Positions 23,601 to 36,838 of a DNA stretch of 64,000 bases are shown here, one piece after another. The notes below the pieces were generated by a model. The model ran no database searches, was not told the origin of the DNA, and saw nothing but the letters and a program-made list of their open reading frames with translations. Position numbers and translations under genes: made by a program. Each line of letters begins with the position of its first letter. The stretch's first letter is position 1. Source of the DNA: Cryptomeria japonica (taxonomy: Eukaryota; Streptophyta; Pinopsida; Cupressales; Cupressaceae); the NCBI RefSeq assembly GCF_030272615.1, contig NC_081410.1, forward strand, positions 288,857,957-288,921,956, written 5' to 3'.

Positions 23601-24895
23601 GTCATGCTCAATATGGAAGTAGTTATAAAGCATATGAGAATCAAAGATCGAGATGGAAAAAAAGGACAAGTGTTCCTACAAGATCAAGAAATCTACAAGT
23701 TTCGGTAGTTGGCTACAATAGCATGATCAAGAGAAGAAGATCAAACCGGTTTGATAGAAGGTCCTCCAATCATCTATCCGGCATGAACATAGTATGTTTC
23801 TATAGTAATGATTCTAGTCACGTTGTAGAATTTTATAGAGCAAGGAGAAATTAGCAGAGGCAAATTATAACTACTCCAAAGACTGCAAATGAGAAAAGGG
23901 AGATCAAGCAGGTATGGAGGAAGAAGAAAGAGAGTAGAACCATGGACCAACACTGTGCATGCAATGCAAAGGTGATATCTCCTAAGTCTTAAAGGAGATG
24001 CATGACTCAGGGGGAGTTACATATTGATCATATCATTCACCCCCACATTTTGAAAAAGACATATGTAAGGACAGGCTCCTATCGGTACAAAGAAGAAGAT
24101 GAGATGATAGTGTGTTTAATTCCTTGGCTACATATTTACATATGAGAGATGTATTACTACTGCAAGAGTCAAATAGATGGCTCAAATTGCAAATTTCCAT
24201 TAGACGCATTTGACTCGAGAAGATGGATTTTAGTGGATAAAGTGTTCTGGTAGATATATTGGTTCGATATAGTAAACTGGTATGTATAGTTTGTTACCAG
24301 TATGGATATTAACCGATATTATAGATTATGTGAGTCAACATGTTCTAGGATCATTGCATTAACTCCAGTGGCTTGGATTGAGGAAATTATGTCTTAGGCG
24401 ATATTGGAAAAATTATGAATGACAATGTGTTGGTCTAGTAGCTGATCTTATATTCATACATCATTTTGTTTTAACTAGTTTGATAGTTGACATGATGTTG
24501 ATGTGGTTTGGAATTGTGGTCATGAAAGATCATGTCATAAGTAGTGTTGGATTTCATGGAGCTAGAAGATCATTAGTAGATCACATATACTCAGTTCTAC
24601 CGGTACAAGGTATGGATTGAATCCCTAGTTTAGGACCTAACAAGCAAAAAAGACCTGAGATCTATGGTCCAAGGGGAATCATGACTTTACATCCCTTGAT
24701 TTTTGAACCATATGTTTGCCAAAGAGGGAGAGTTACCTGCACAAGGGGAGAATATATAGTTGGTATCAGATTGGTATCATTTGGCATTTGAGCCCTCTAT
24801 CTCATGTGTTGCTGAATGAGAGGATGCAGAGTAAAATGGTCAAAGGAGGAGAAGTAACTAGTAGAAAGCTTTGTCAGTCCCCTTTGCCATTTTTC
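23601..24895. other. Element B internal 3' region, no gene
   Basis: Decayed sequence continuing from the gag-like frame to about 24120, then non-coding. Purine-rich words such as CTCAGGGGGAG (about 24008) and CACAAGGGGAG (about 24739) resemble polypurine tracts. I see no trace of integrase or reverse transcriptase. Confidence 0.55.
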
Positions 24896-24910
24896 TCAAA
24901 GGGGGAGAAG
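24896..24910 (+). promoter_or_regulatory. Polypurine-like tract of element B
   Basis: TCAAAGGGGGAGAAG lies five bases before the truncated 3' LTR. It resembles the upstream, accessory purine tract of the copia elements (TGTCAAAGGGGGAG), not the one at their LTR boundary. This fits a deletion that removed the boundary tract together with the LTR start. Confidence 0.6.
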
Positions 24911-24915
24911 AAACC

Positions 24916-27481
24916 TGTAGTTGGCAGTATGTTGTTGCCAATTGATAAGAATGTGACTGGCAAGAAAGAAAGGATGAACTAATGAGAAGTGCAGACAACT
25001 AGTATACAGTTTGATGACAATCAATAAGACTCCCACTAGATGAAGATGGTATCACAAGATGAAGATATGACTGATAGAGTTTGGGCTACTGTAAGTTAGT
25101 AAGGTAGACAAAGGGGATGTCTACTAGATTATGTGCCTGATTGAAGATATGTCTGCTCAATTTCAGTAAAGTCAGGTTTAGTGCATTGGTCCATCTAATC
25201 CCACTTGTAAGTGGTAATACTTAGTTTATCCCACTACGTGCATGGAATGCATCATGAGTCTCCAGTATGTTAAATTAGAGATGTGCAACACCAAATCAAC
25301 AAGTGAAGGCATGATAAGCTATCAAGATAGAAAAAGAAGAATAAGAAGTGATGAGTTTGCCACTTTGGAAAACTGGTTGAGATGATGTCTAGGCTAATGA
25401 AGGAAAAAGAAAGGTTTAGCCTTGTAGACATGGAGTTATACCAGTATATAGATGGAGATTGGTGTTACCATAGATGGTGACAGTTGGAGTTTGATGGCAT
25501 GGAGTCATCAAGGATGTTACCGGTATGCAGGCATATGTGTTGTCAATTGGTAAACAAGAATAGAGCCATGTTCAAGAAACTAGTACGGATAACTAGAGAG
25601 GATCTAGGTGTTGTGGTTCAAAATAAATGTTATTAACATCGACATGAGTCTATGATTGAAACTGCATCAAGTTTGGTGACCCAAAGATCTCAGTTAAAAT
25701 TAACTGATAAGAACTCTATGAAGAAGATTGAATATCGGTTCGGTATGCAGGTAGATGTTGTATCAACTAGTAAGTACATCGGTAAGGATAATAGAGACAA
25801 GCTGAGCCTAGAAGGAACTAGGAATCAAGTCATGTGAAGAGAAAAGGTATCATGACCTAATTGACCAAACAAAGCAGAGCATGACTTGAAGGATAATTGG
25901 TTAATGTAACTAGTAAGAAAAGAATATCGGTAGTATAAGGTGTATACCGATAAGGTGTTTTTGGTTGGTGACTGATTCTGAACCGACATAGTCAACTAAG
26001 GTAGATGCGGACAAAGATGACATGTAGGATCCAGGTGGCTAATGTGTAGTGGTGAAGATTGCATCGATGAGGTGGATGCCAACTAAGTCTACATTAAATA
26101 TCAATTGTGGAAATCACAAAGGAGTTGCAGAGGATTGTGGCTCGATGCAGATCGAAGGATGTTTTTTGGTTAGTTGATCAAAGTAGGACATCTGATCATC
26201 TTGTCGATCTCGAGAAGGCACTTGTGAGATCATTTAATGTGATTGACAAAGTAGACCATGTTTGCTAAATATAGAAAAATTTTACTAGAAGCAACAAGAT
26301 TGGCGGTGATGGGTGATCTGTTGTAGGTTGAAAATCTTAGAGAAGATATCTGATGTGATCTAATATGATTTGATTCGGTGAAGCAAGCCTATGCGCGCCA
26401 AGATTTGATTCTCTATTTTGGTGAGAAATCTTGGCTATAAATATGCAGACAAAAGATTGAAGAGGATTGATGCTTCTAGATGAATTGATGTTATAGACTG
26501 GATAGAGGGGAAGCACAACATGCCCATGAATTAGTCAGAGTGTAACCTACTAAAGATCTTAGTGTCTAAGGGTTGGAAGGTAAACCGGTAAGAGGGTTTA
26601 ACACAGGGTTAAACCGATGAGTTCAAAGTAACTGGTAAGCTACTAAAGATTGTAGCATTCAAGTGAACTGATAGTGTTAAAACTAGTAAGAAGGAAACAA
26701 AGAGTGAAGTAGTGTAGTGTGAGCATCAGAGAATATTTGGAAAGGTAAAAGTAGGGTAGAAAGGCATTAGATAGAGAGGTTTAAGAACCAGTAATCAGGT
26801 GCATGGTTTGACAGTTCATTCAACTGGAAAAGTCTGAACTGGTAAGGAAGCTACAGTGAAAAAAGAAGAGTAGAGAGAGAGTGAGAAGAGATCAGACAAG
26901 GCAGAGACAAAGTAGAGGAAGAGTGAGAGAAGGTGAGCAAAGAACTGGCAAAGAACATATCGGAAGTGATCTGGTGAAGAGATATTTGTGAGAGTTACAA
27001 AACTCATTTGTAACAAGGTTATTGCCATTGGATTGGTTTAATCACACTTATTGTATTCACTGAGTTGGTTTTCGGTGCAGGGGTTGGTGCTCCTTGGGTT
27101 GGTGCCCTAAATCAGCAGGAGTTGGTGCCCTAAATTAGTAGGGGTTGGTGCTCCTTGGGTTGGTGCCCTAAAATTAGGGGTTGGTTCTCTTTGGGTTGGT
27201 GCCCTAAACTTTGTATTCAATTTTATTTGTGAGGCTGGATTGGGGTAGTAGACTCCAACAACATTTCTCACTGAGGTTTTTCCCATATTGGGTTTTACTC
27301 GTATATCTGGTGTTGTGTGATCTATCCTTGTGTGTGGTTGCATAATTTTCTCTTCCATTATCTCACTAGTATGTCTTCTTGGTCTTTGATATGTTTACTG
27401 GTATTTACTTTTCGGATTAAAAGGGTTAATATTGAAAACCATTGATTCACCCCCCTTCTCAGTGGCATCTTGTGTTCTACA
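24916..27481 (+). repeat. Element B 3' LTR, 5'-truncated
   Basis: From TTGGCAGTATGTTGTTGCC it matches the left LTR beginning at about 19280, so the first ~117 bases are absent. The TATA box recurs at about 26430 and the tandem 36-bp units at 27078-27211. It ends CTACA. Confidence 0.85.
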
Positions 27482-27486
27482 AGTCC
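27482..27486. repeat. Right TSD of element B (AGTCC)
   Basis: Identical to 19157-19161. Confidence 0.85.
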
Positions 27487-30400
27487 TAACCACAACCTTT
27501 ACAAAATGCACCACTTGTTTGTATAAAAATAAAAGAAAAGAAAGCCCATAAATGGTGCCATGAATTAGGGCATGAAATAAAACTCTTCAAACCCTAAGAT
27601 GTATTCTATTCTTTTGTCTTGTTGGAGAAGATTTCCCTATGGCCGCCATTCATTCCTTTGTTTAGGCATCAAACTAAGACTTTGAAAGCTAGAATTAAGA
27701 TTTTGAGCTTGCACTAGATGTTGAACAAAGGCTTCACTGGGTATTGTGTGGTATGTGCTCATATGTCTCCTTTTTACATGCCGTTTCTCTAGTTTTATTT
27801 ATCTATGTGAAAGAATTTTATTTTAGAATCTATGTTCTATCGATGCATATATTAGGGCTTTTTCTTTTGTTTTGAGATCATTTATTTATGCATAATTTTA
27901 AGAGTAATTGTAATCCCTTTGCATGGATAAGTTTTTCTTCTACAAAGGGAATCTATTCACTTAGGGTTTAACTTTGTTTTGTAAGCATGATAAATAAACT
28001 GTCTCTGATAATAATTTTATGAAGGCGAACTTCACTGTGAACTATAGATACCTCTTGTAATAGCTTGCAATAACCTTGTAACAAAATTTATCAACTGCTC
28101 TGTCATTTTTGGCTATACCACTTAATATGAACCCCAGAGGAGTTTTGTGAGGGAAATATAGCATACTGGAAAACAATCCCTTCAAACTATTGCAATCTGG
28201 CTTCAGGGTTACTATAACTTTATGGCTCTTAAAGTCTTTTATGACTGACTTCTCCCTTTTGACGGAGATTTCACTATTGTATTGATCTTTTATTGTCCTA
28301 ATGACTGATACTTCTATTCTATGGATGCTAGACAATGCCATAATAAAGATTATGTTTCATCATCAGGCCACAATCATATGCTTTCAAGAAAATCCTTGTA
28401 ACATAACATATACTTTATGACTTTAATGTTTGTTATTTGCTTTATCCACTGAGTTATTTGCCATTTGTATATCTATGTGTCCATTGAGATGAACACACCA
28501 CCTTTGAGACTTTATTTGACATTTAATTATGGAGATATTGTTGTTCTTAGGCTTCACTAGGTATTGCATGGTATGTGCTTAGATATCTCCTTTTTACATG
28601 TCATTTCCCTAGTTTTATTTATCTGTGTGAGATTTATTTTAGAATCTCTATTCTATCTATGCATATATTAGGGATTTTTCTTTTGTTTCAAGATCATTTA
28701 TTCATGCATCCTTTTAAGAGTAACTGTAATCCCTTTGCATGACTAAGTGTTGCTCCTACAAATGGAATTTGGTCGCTTAGGGTTTAACTTTGTTTTGTAA
28801 GCATGAGAAATAAACTCTGTCTCTAATAAGAATTTTATGAAGGTGAACTTCACTGTGAACTGTAGATAACTCTTTTAATAGCTTGCAATAATCTTGTAAC
28901 ATAATTTATCAGCTGATCTATCATTTTTGGTTTTAGCCACTCAATATGAACCCTAGAGGAGTTTTGTGAGGGCAATCCAGCATACTGGCAAACAATCGCT
29001 TCAAACTGTTGCAATTTGGCTTCATGGTTACTATAACTTTATGGTTGTTAAAGTCTTTTATGATTGCCTTCTCCCTTTTGACATATATTTCACTATTATA
29101 TTGATCTTTTATTGGCCTAATGACTGATACTTATGTTCTATGGATGCCAGTTAGTGCCATTGCTATAGCTCATTATTCTTGCAAATAAGGAGCATGTTTC
29201 ATCATCGGGCCATAATCATATGCTTTCAAGAAAATCCTTGTAACGTAACATATACTTTATGACTTCTATGTCTTTAACATGAATTTTCTTTATCCACTGA
29301 GTTATTTTCCATTTGTATATCTTTGTGTCCATTGAGATGAATGCACCCCACCTTTGAGACTTTGCTTGGCATTTGATTATGGAGATATTGTTGTCCTTAC
29401 TATTTTATGATGTTTGAGCCATGCCTTTTACTATATATTGCAGTTTTGATTGTCCACCATGCTGACTAAGGTTATTGTACTTCTTGGTAGAGAATTGTCT
29501 TCATACTTGTATTTTAAGGTATTGTTGATATATAGATCTTTTGTAATTGACTTGTTTTTGTAATGAGGTTCATTATTTGATTCTTAATAATCATGCAACT
29601 TATGAATTGTTATTTAAGTATGTATATATTGTGACACTGTATCCATTATGTTATTATCTCACTATAGCTCTTTTGAATTGCTTTTGAATGACTCCTTGAT
29701 TGGGATACTATACACACTATCCTCTACACTTGATTCTGCTCTAGGATCTTGGGAACTTTTGACATTTTTGCTACTCTTTGTTATAGGTTTGCAAATGGTT
29801 TGAGCCTTTTGTTGTACACTTAATGCTTTGTCATTGAGAATTTATACTGTGTATAACTTGATCTGATTGTTCTTGATCTAATTGACTCCTCTTTCCATAC
29901 TTATCACTGTATACCTTCATTGATTTATGTTTTCACAGTCCTTTGGACTTTGAAAAATCTTTGAAGTATGACTGCCTTATGATAGTGATAGTATTGACCC
30001 TGGATAATATTTTTTTCATTTTCCTTGACTTGAATCATCAAGGCTTCCCTTACATGCTTTGTACATAATGTTTTCTTAATGGAAGTGTTTATCCTTTCTT
30101 ACTATGCCTCTTTTGGTCGTGCCTTTATCACTGTTTTGACTGTGTATACCATACATTGTTTATTGTGACCTTTCAAAGGATCTTTATAACTTGTCATTTG
30201 GCTTTATGACTACATTTTCCATGAGGCATTGACTGCATTTTCACTGTATTATTTGTAAACTCTGATTTGTGATATTAATTTCTCACAAATTATTTTCTTC
30301 TACTACTCTGTCACTCACTGTGATCTTCATTGCAAAGTTTTAGACTGTCTTTTCAACAGTGAATGCTTTCTTGAAAATGAAGATAAAAGCCTTCAAACCA

Positions 30401-31529
30401 CTGCTTGAATCTTCTATGGCTATCTCTATACTTTGAGTTTCATGTATGATGCTCATGCCCTTTGGTTCATAGCTTCATTATATCCTTTATTTCTACTCAT
30501 ATTTGTACATTTTCATTTTGCTTATTGTGATTTGTAGCCTCTATCACCAATAATTTTTTTCTCTATTTCCTTTGATCATATTGAAATTTGTCTCATACAC
30601 TGTCCTTAGTCTTGTTTCCATCTTGTGGGGAATTCCTCACAACATACCACTAAAAGAATTCTACCATTAAAATAACTCTAACTATAACCAAAGGTTATTA
30701 CTTTATTGATCAATTCCATGATGCTTCATTCTTGGTATTGCATCTTTAAGTTGTCCCAATGTTGTGTTCTCTTTCTAGGAATGTATCTCATGGAGATATT
30801 ATATGTTGAGTAGTAGAACTACCATTCTTAAATCTTGAAATATCATGGGAATCTTTGAAACAACCTATTTTGGTTGTCTTATTCTTGTTGTGGACAGTAA
30901 GTACCACTGTCATTGCCCTTTGAATGCGTTGTGTGGCTCCTAGAATATGCTAATGTCTCTGTCAATGCTTACTCTAGAATATTGTAATAGTGACCTTCAT
31001 TGTAGGTTATTTCATGAGTTTCTTCTTTCACTACCAACTTCCCAAAGAATTCAAAAACTATCTTTAGTCTTATCAAAAATCTCTTTCTCCATCAAAAGGA
31101 TTTCATATTGTCTCTTCATTTGCTGAAACTTTCTTTATCACAAAGGTTCTCTTAATGCTCGAGGACTATCATTTGTTTGAGGATGTCTAAGACTCTAAGT
31201 ATTTCATAAGCTTTATTATTTATTTTCTAACCTCTACTCATTCCAATAAAGACCTTTGTGTTTTGATAGCAACATCCTTGTTGTCTTGACCCTGATCATG
31301 TCTTGAAAAGGCCTCTATGGGCAGTGATCTTCTCTTTATTGTCTACCCATTGGTTTCCTTACTATTTTGATCATGTATTGACTGTGGTAGCTTTGTAAAC
31401 TTGTCAATATCTTTGTTCTTGGTGGTATAAGCATATTGTGTGATTTGGAAGAGTCTCCAAACCTTCTCATGTCACTATGTTTACTACTCCTTTGCTCTGT
31501 CTATACATCTTACTTCTTTGACTGACAAA
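27487..31529. other. Repeat X, segment between element B and copia 2
   Basis: T-rich and gene-free. It contains the tandem 820-bp duplication listed separately. From 29400 to 31529 words such as TGACTGTG, CTTATGATAG and TTGACTGTAT recur, in the style of 9040-10760, but no alignment could be made by eye. Confidence 0.45.
27730..29399 (+). repeat. Direct tandem duplication, period 820 bp
   Basis: Copy 1 (27730-28549) and copy 2 (28550-29399) both start GGCTTCACT and end GGAGATATTGTTGTYCTTA. They match throughout, including ATGCATATATTAGGG and GTAATCCCTTTGCATG. Copy 2 has about 25 extra bases near 29160-29190. Confidence 0.85.
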
Positions 31530-31534
31530 AAAGA
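31530..31534. repeat. Left TSD of copia 2 (AAAGA)
   Basis: Identical to 39059-39063. Confidence 0.88.
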
Positions 31535-33116
31535 TGATAACTCAATGATGAAAGAATAGTACCAAACTAGTACTGAGAGGGGGGGGTGAATCAGTACAGA
31601 CAAAAATACAGTCCAAAACCGGTTTGACAGCAAATACTCCAAATGACTAGCAAATAGTGATACTGGTTGAAACAGAGTGCAACCGGTAAGACCCATAACA
31701 ACTAAAACAATCATAAACCGGTTACTCACTTAGATTTCCTCTTAGCTCAATACTATAGTACCATTACACCCTCATGCATGAACAGGTAAACTATCATCAG
31801 ATCTTCACAATAGTTAGTTCAATATGTTTTATAGACAGGTATAAAACACAAAACCATCATATGCTTAACAGGCAATAACAAAGCATCACAAGATAAAAGC
31901 ATCACACATGACACACATATTTTCACGTGGAAACCCAACTGGGAAAAACCACGGTGGGGATGAATACCCAAAAGCTTCTTTTTGAACTCTTTAGAAGTCC
32001 ACCTTGTTAGGAGCCTTGTCCGGTTAAAGACATTACAATAGGTTCTGCTAGGAACCGATCCTATTAGGGATCACCTGGTTAAGGGATGGCTAAAATACCC
32101 GGTTAAGGGTTAAACCCAGTTAGGGTTACCTTGTTAGAGAATTTCAAGAGCTCAATAGCTAAAGGATCTCCAGAGCTCTATAGCTTCCATAACTCAATAA
32201 CTTCAAGTTACCCTTTTAAAGGATTTGTATCAACCTGGTTAAGGCTACCCTGTTAAGGGATTTCACAACTATTGAAGTGGTTAAAGATCAATAGGAATTA
32301 CAATGATCTGGTAACAACACTCAATGCTAATGTAGATCCGTTTTGGCTCCTCTTCACCTTTTGCACATTCACTTTGTAGGTATCTCTTCTCTCCTTTGGT
32401 CAGGAAAGAATCACGTATCACTTCCCTTGGATACACACATACAACTTTTGCTGACAACTTTAGAAAGAAACACAACATCGACCTTATAGGAAACAAACAG
32501 GTCGGTAGCAAAAACCCTAAACCTAAACCTGTTAGGTTAAGCAATTCAAATGGTTCAATCCTGACCATTGAATCATACTGCATTAAATGCAACAATCTTG
32601 AATCGATCTCAAGACATTCTCCATCGTCCATTATCCACCAATTTCATGGCGGTTGATAACCCATCACACGTTATCACCATTTAACAAACTTCACACATTC
32701 CCAAGGTGGATAGGGATAGTCTTCATCATGCAAGATCCTTCACGCGCACAGGGATTATGTGGCAACATGATCTGTTCTCCGTTATACTGCTGACGCATCA
32801 CACAAAGATCATCAATTGAGTCACACAGACTTGAGGTACTCCAACCGAAAATCCTGAAGTGGAAACTACCTACCAACTGGTAGTCATACAATGCTTCCAT
32901 GTGCCGGTTCCCATAACTACATGTCAGTTCACCTTGACATGCCGGTTCACCTTGAACAAATATACCGCTTCACTTTGGCATATAGACCGGTTCACACATA
33001 TGCCAGTTCTCTCTTCTCACATATCACATATGGCGGTTCAAATCATATCACATATTGACATCAATGACAACATACAATATTATTATGTCCTCATACCGGT
33101 TCACATAATGCCAACA
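31535..33116 (-). repeat. Copia 2 3' LTR (left copy)
   Basis: It matches 37496-39058. It is rich in CCGGTT/AACCGG and in short TGTTAGG or GGTTAAGG words (about 32000-32270). The G-run of GAGAGGGGGGGGTGAATC is at about 31577-31594. Confidence 0.92.
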
Positions 33117-33134
33117 ATCTCCCCCTTTGGCATT
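33107..33134 (-). promoter_or_regulatory. Polypurine tract of copia 2 inside an inverted repeat
   Basis: The tract (33117-33130; element strand CCAAAGGGGGAGAT) lies between AATGCCAA (33107-33114) and TTGGCATT (33127-33134), a perfect 8-bp inverted repeat that overlaps the LTR terminus. A second purine tract occurs at about 33187-33203 (element strand TGTTGTCAAAGGGGGAGAA). Confidence 0.8.
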
Positions 33135-33333
33135 GATGGCAATATACAAAGATATCTCTCTGCTTCACATCTTCTCTGCTTCACTTCTTCTCCCCCTTTG
33201 ACAACAATGCCAAATTGGAGGCATAAGCATCCCTGTTCCATTATGCTGCTCCCCTTGAGGATTAGCATCCTTCAACACATCAATCAACAAAAAAATGACT
33301 ATGCAATACCTGACTAATGTGGAACAAATACTT

Positions 33334-36300
33334 TTAGTTCACCTCCTGAAGGGGCAGTACCCCCAATTCACCTCTTAAATGCACAAATGTAGCCTTTGGG
33401 AGAGGCTTGGTGAATATGTTTGCTAACTGCTCCTTACTGGAAACATGTTCCAGTGCAATCTCTTTATTCTGAACCTTTTCCCTCTAGAAATGATACTTAA
33501 GCTCAAAATGCTTGGTTCTAGAATGTAAAACTGGATTCTTTGAAATATTGATAGCACTTGTGTTATCATAGAATATACTTACTAATTCAAATACAGGGAT
33601 TTTGAAGCCATTTAAAACATGCTTCATCCAGATTGTCTGAGTGCAGTTCATGAAAGCTACAACATACTCTGCTTCCACTATAGACTGAGAGATACAACTC
33701 TGCTTTTTACTCATCCATGAGACCAGTCTACCACTGAGAAAGAATGCACCATTGGTTGTGCTTTTTTGGTCATCCACATTACCTGCCCAATCAGCATCTG
33801 TGAATACTTTCAGAATGAAATCATTGTTGTATGGGTACCACAATCCATAGTCAATTGTTCCCTTCAGATACCTAAGAATATGCTTGACTGCAACCAAGTG
33901 GGATTCTCTTGGACTTTTATGGAACCTTGCAGTAATGGCAGCTGCATGTGCAATATCTGGTCTACTATGCACTACATAATGCAACTTACCAATCATTGAT
34001 CGGTATTCCTTATCATCAACCAGTGCGGAATCATCCTCTTTTGACAATTTGCAACTAGTCACCATCGATGTACCAACCGGTTTGCTATCTTCCATGCCAA
34101 AGGTCTTCAACACCTCTTTGACATATTTGGACTGAGTGATAAAGATTCCATCTTTCATCTATTGGATCTGTAGTCCAATGAAGAACTTAATCTCCCCTAT
34201 GAGTGACATCTCAAACTCTTTCTTCATCTCATCAGCAAACTCATGACTCATCTTGTCACCTCCACCAAAGATAATGTCATCCACAAAAACCTTACAGATC
34301 AGGATCTGATCTCCTTCAGACTTTAGGTAGATATTGCTATCTTCACTTGTTATCTCAAATCCAATCTTCACAAGATGGGAATGTAGGTACTCATACCATG
34401 CCCTAGATGCTTGCTTTAGACCATATAAGGCTTTATGTAGCCTACATACCATGTCACTGTCTTCAAATAGGGAAAACCCATCTAGTTGCTCAATATACAC
34501 CTCCTCTTCAAGTACACCATTTAGGAATGCAAATTTTACACCCATTTGATATACTTTGAAGCCTTTAAAAGCTGCATATGCAAGAAGCATACGAACTCCT
34601 TCCAATCTGGCTATAGGAGCAAAGGTTTCTCCATAGTCTTCTCCTTCTTCTTGAGCATATCCTTTGCACACCAATCTAGCTTTATACCTAATCACTGTGC
34701 CATCCTCATTTAGCTTGTTTGTGAACACCCATTTGGTGCCAATGACATTTTTATGCTCTAGTCTGGGTACCAAGGACCATGTACCATTTTTCTCTATCTG
34801 GTCAAGTTCTTCTTCCATTGCCTTGATCCAGTCTTCATCTTTATGAGCCTCTTTGAATGATTTAGGCTCAAATTCAAAGATCATACATGAGTTTTCTCTG
34901 ATCTTTCTTCTTGTAAGGATTCCTACATCCTTATCTCCTATGATCTGCTTGGGATCATGATTCAGCTTGACATACCGAGGAATGGTCTTGAATGGTTCTT
35001 CTTGCTTTTCTTCTTCATCCTCATCTTCATCAGTATCAGCATTCACCAATTCAGGAACACTGTTACTGGTACTTGGTTGACTGACAACTAGTTCCCAGAA
35101 GGTTGCAACTAGTTCATTTACAACTTGCTCACTGCCAGTTTCCTCAATTTTCTCAGAGGATTCATCAACTCTTACATTGATACTTTACATAATTCTCTAA
35201 GTCCTATTGTTGTAACACTTGAGAGCTTTACTCTTGGTGGAATATCCTAAGAATATTCCCTCATTGCATTTAGCTTCAAATTTTCCCTGATGTTCACTCC
35301 TCTTGATGTAACATTTGCTACCAAATACCCTAAATTAGCTAACCATAGGTGTCTTACCGGTCCAATACTCATAAGGAGTTTTGTCCTTACCCTTCTTGAT
35401 GAGTACCTGGTTCATTGTGTAGACTGTAATGCTCACTGCTTCTCTCCAAAAGGTGTGAGCTACCTTTCCTTGAATCAACATGGTTCTAGATGCTTCAACC
35501 ATAGTCCGGTTATTCCTCTCTGCTAGGCCATTCTGCTATGGAGTTTGGGGGGCAGACAGTTGCCTCTTGATGCCAAATTCTTCACAATACTTGTTGAATT
35601 CACCAGAAGTGAATTCCCCTCCTTGATCAATTCTGAGACACTTGATCCTTTTACCACTTTCCTTCTCCACTAATGCTCTGAAAGATTGGAACTTCACAAA
35701 GGCTTCAGACTTGTCTTTCAAGAATGTGACCCACATCATTCTTGAGTAGTCATCAGTGAGAATCATGAAGTACCTATCACCCTGCACACTTCTAGTTTTC
35801 ATAGGACCACACAAACCAGTATGCACAAGATCAAGCAAGTTGTCAGCAATGAAAGATTTACCTTTAAAGATTGAGGAAGACATTTTCCCCAATTGACACT
35901 CTCTGCACAAGGTATTATCTTGTTTGCTTAGCACCGGCAACCCTCTAACTACCTTGATCTTACTAGCCTTCACAAGGTTATCAAAGTTTACATGGCAGAG
36001 TCTCTTATGCCATATCCAACTATCATCAAAATTAGCCATAAGACATGTACCTATATTTGCATTTAGATGAAATAGGTTACCTTTGGTTTGCATGCTGGTG
36101 GCCACCAATTCACCATCTTTTCCTTTGATTCTGCAAACTCCATTCTTGAATTCCAGAGTGAGGCCACTGTCATTCAGCTGGGAAACACTCAAAAGGTTGT
36201 GTCTGAGACCATCAACCCAGTACACATTGTCAGCACTACTCTTTCCATTCAGAGAGATGGACCCTCTACCTTTGACCATGCATGGTGCATCAATGCCAAA

Positions 36301-36838
36301 GCAAACCACATCACCATCATACTCCTCCAAGGATAGAAACTTGCTCTTATCACCAGTCATATGGTGAGAACAGCCACTGTCACTGATCCACTCATTGGAA
36401 TTATCAAACCGGGAGACAAGAGCCTTTTTGTTTGCCACATCTTCCTTCACAACAACAAACACAATGTCTTCATTCTCTTCATCTCCTGATTCCTCATCTG
36501 TGACACCTTCATCAATTGCCACAAAATAGTTTCTCTGGTTTCCTCCTTTGAATTTCTTGAACCTTTCTAGTTTGTCCTTGATATCACCATTAGGACAGTT
36601 TATAGCAATATGTCCTATCCGGTTACAAGAAAAGCATTTCAAAGGTAGCTTACCTTTGTATTTACTAGTTCCTTTAGGAAGCTTTCTAGCAAGGAGAGCT
36701 TCAAATGCCATCCGAATCTCCTCATCATCCATTTTTCTACTTTGTCTAGGTTCACCACTAGTGCTAGCTTCTTTTCCTTTTCTGGATGGTATAGCAGAGG
36801 CTTTAAATGCTGATTGAGTCTTTTGAACATTGCCATCA
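33334..36838 (-). pseudogene. Copia 2 gag C-terminus, protease, integrase, RT and RNase H
   Basis: One frame runs from about 36838 to the TAA at 33336-33334. In order it shows the knuckle CFSCNRIGHIAINC (about 36635-36590), the protease WISDSGCSHHMTGD (about 36390-36350), the integrase His/Cys block (IWHKRLCHVNF, CREC), the integrase Asp residues in LVHTGLCG (here THT-GLCG, the usual Asp is Gly) and CLRIDQGGEF and a Glu in LAERNNRT, the RT blocks [21 protein letters not shown] and FVDDIIFGG, and the RNase H ending IFTKPLPK. Stops sit at about 35534, 35330, 35190, 34159 and 33482. The replaced Asp in the integrase core would disable it even without the stops. Confidence 0.88.

Larger units (their letters stand above)
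19162..27481 (+). mobile_element. Element B: pol-less LTR retrotransposon with long LTRs, TSD AGTCC
   Basis: Long terminal repeats (19162-21816 and 24916-27481), a primer site next to the left LTR and a TSD of AGTCC (19157-19161 and 27482-27486) define the insertion. The internal 3.1 kb holds a gag-like frame with zinc knuckles and nothing that looks like protease, integrase or reverse transcriptase. The right LTR lacks the first ~117 bases seen in the left copy. Size and content fit a large non-autonomous LTR element. Confidence 0.88.

Noticed and set aside
31484-31729. Minus-strand ORF with a lipoprotein-like start
   Set aside because: It spans the junction of repeat X and the copia 2 LTR and is a chance frame.
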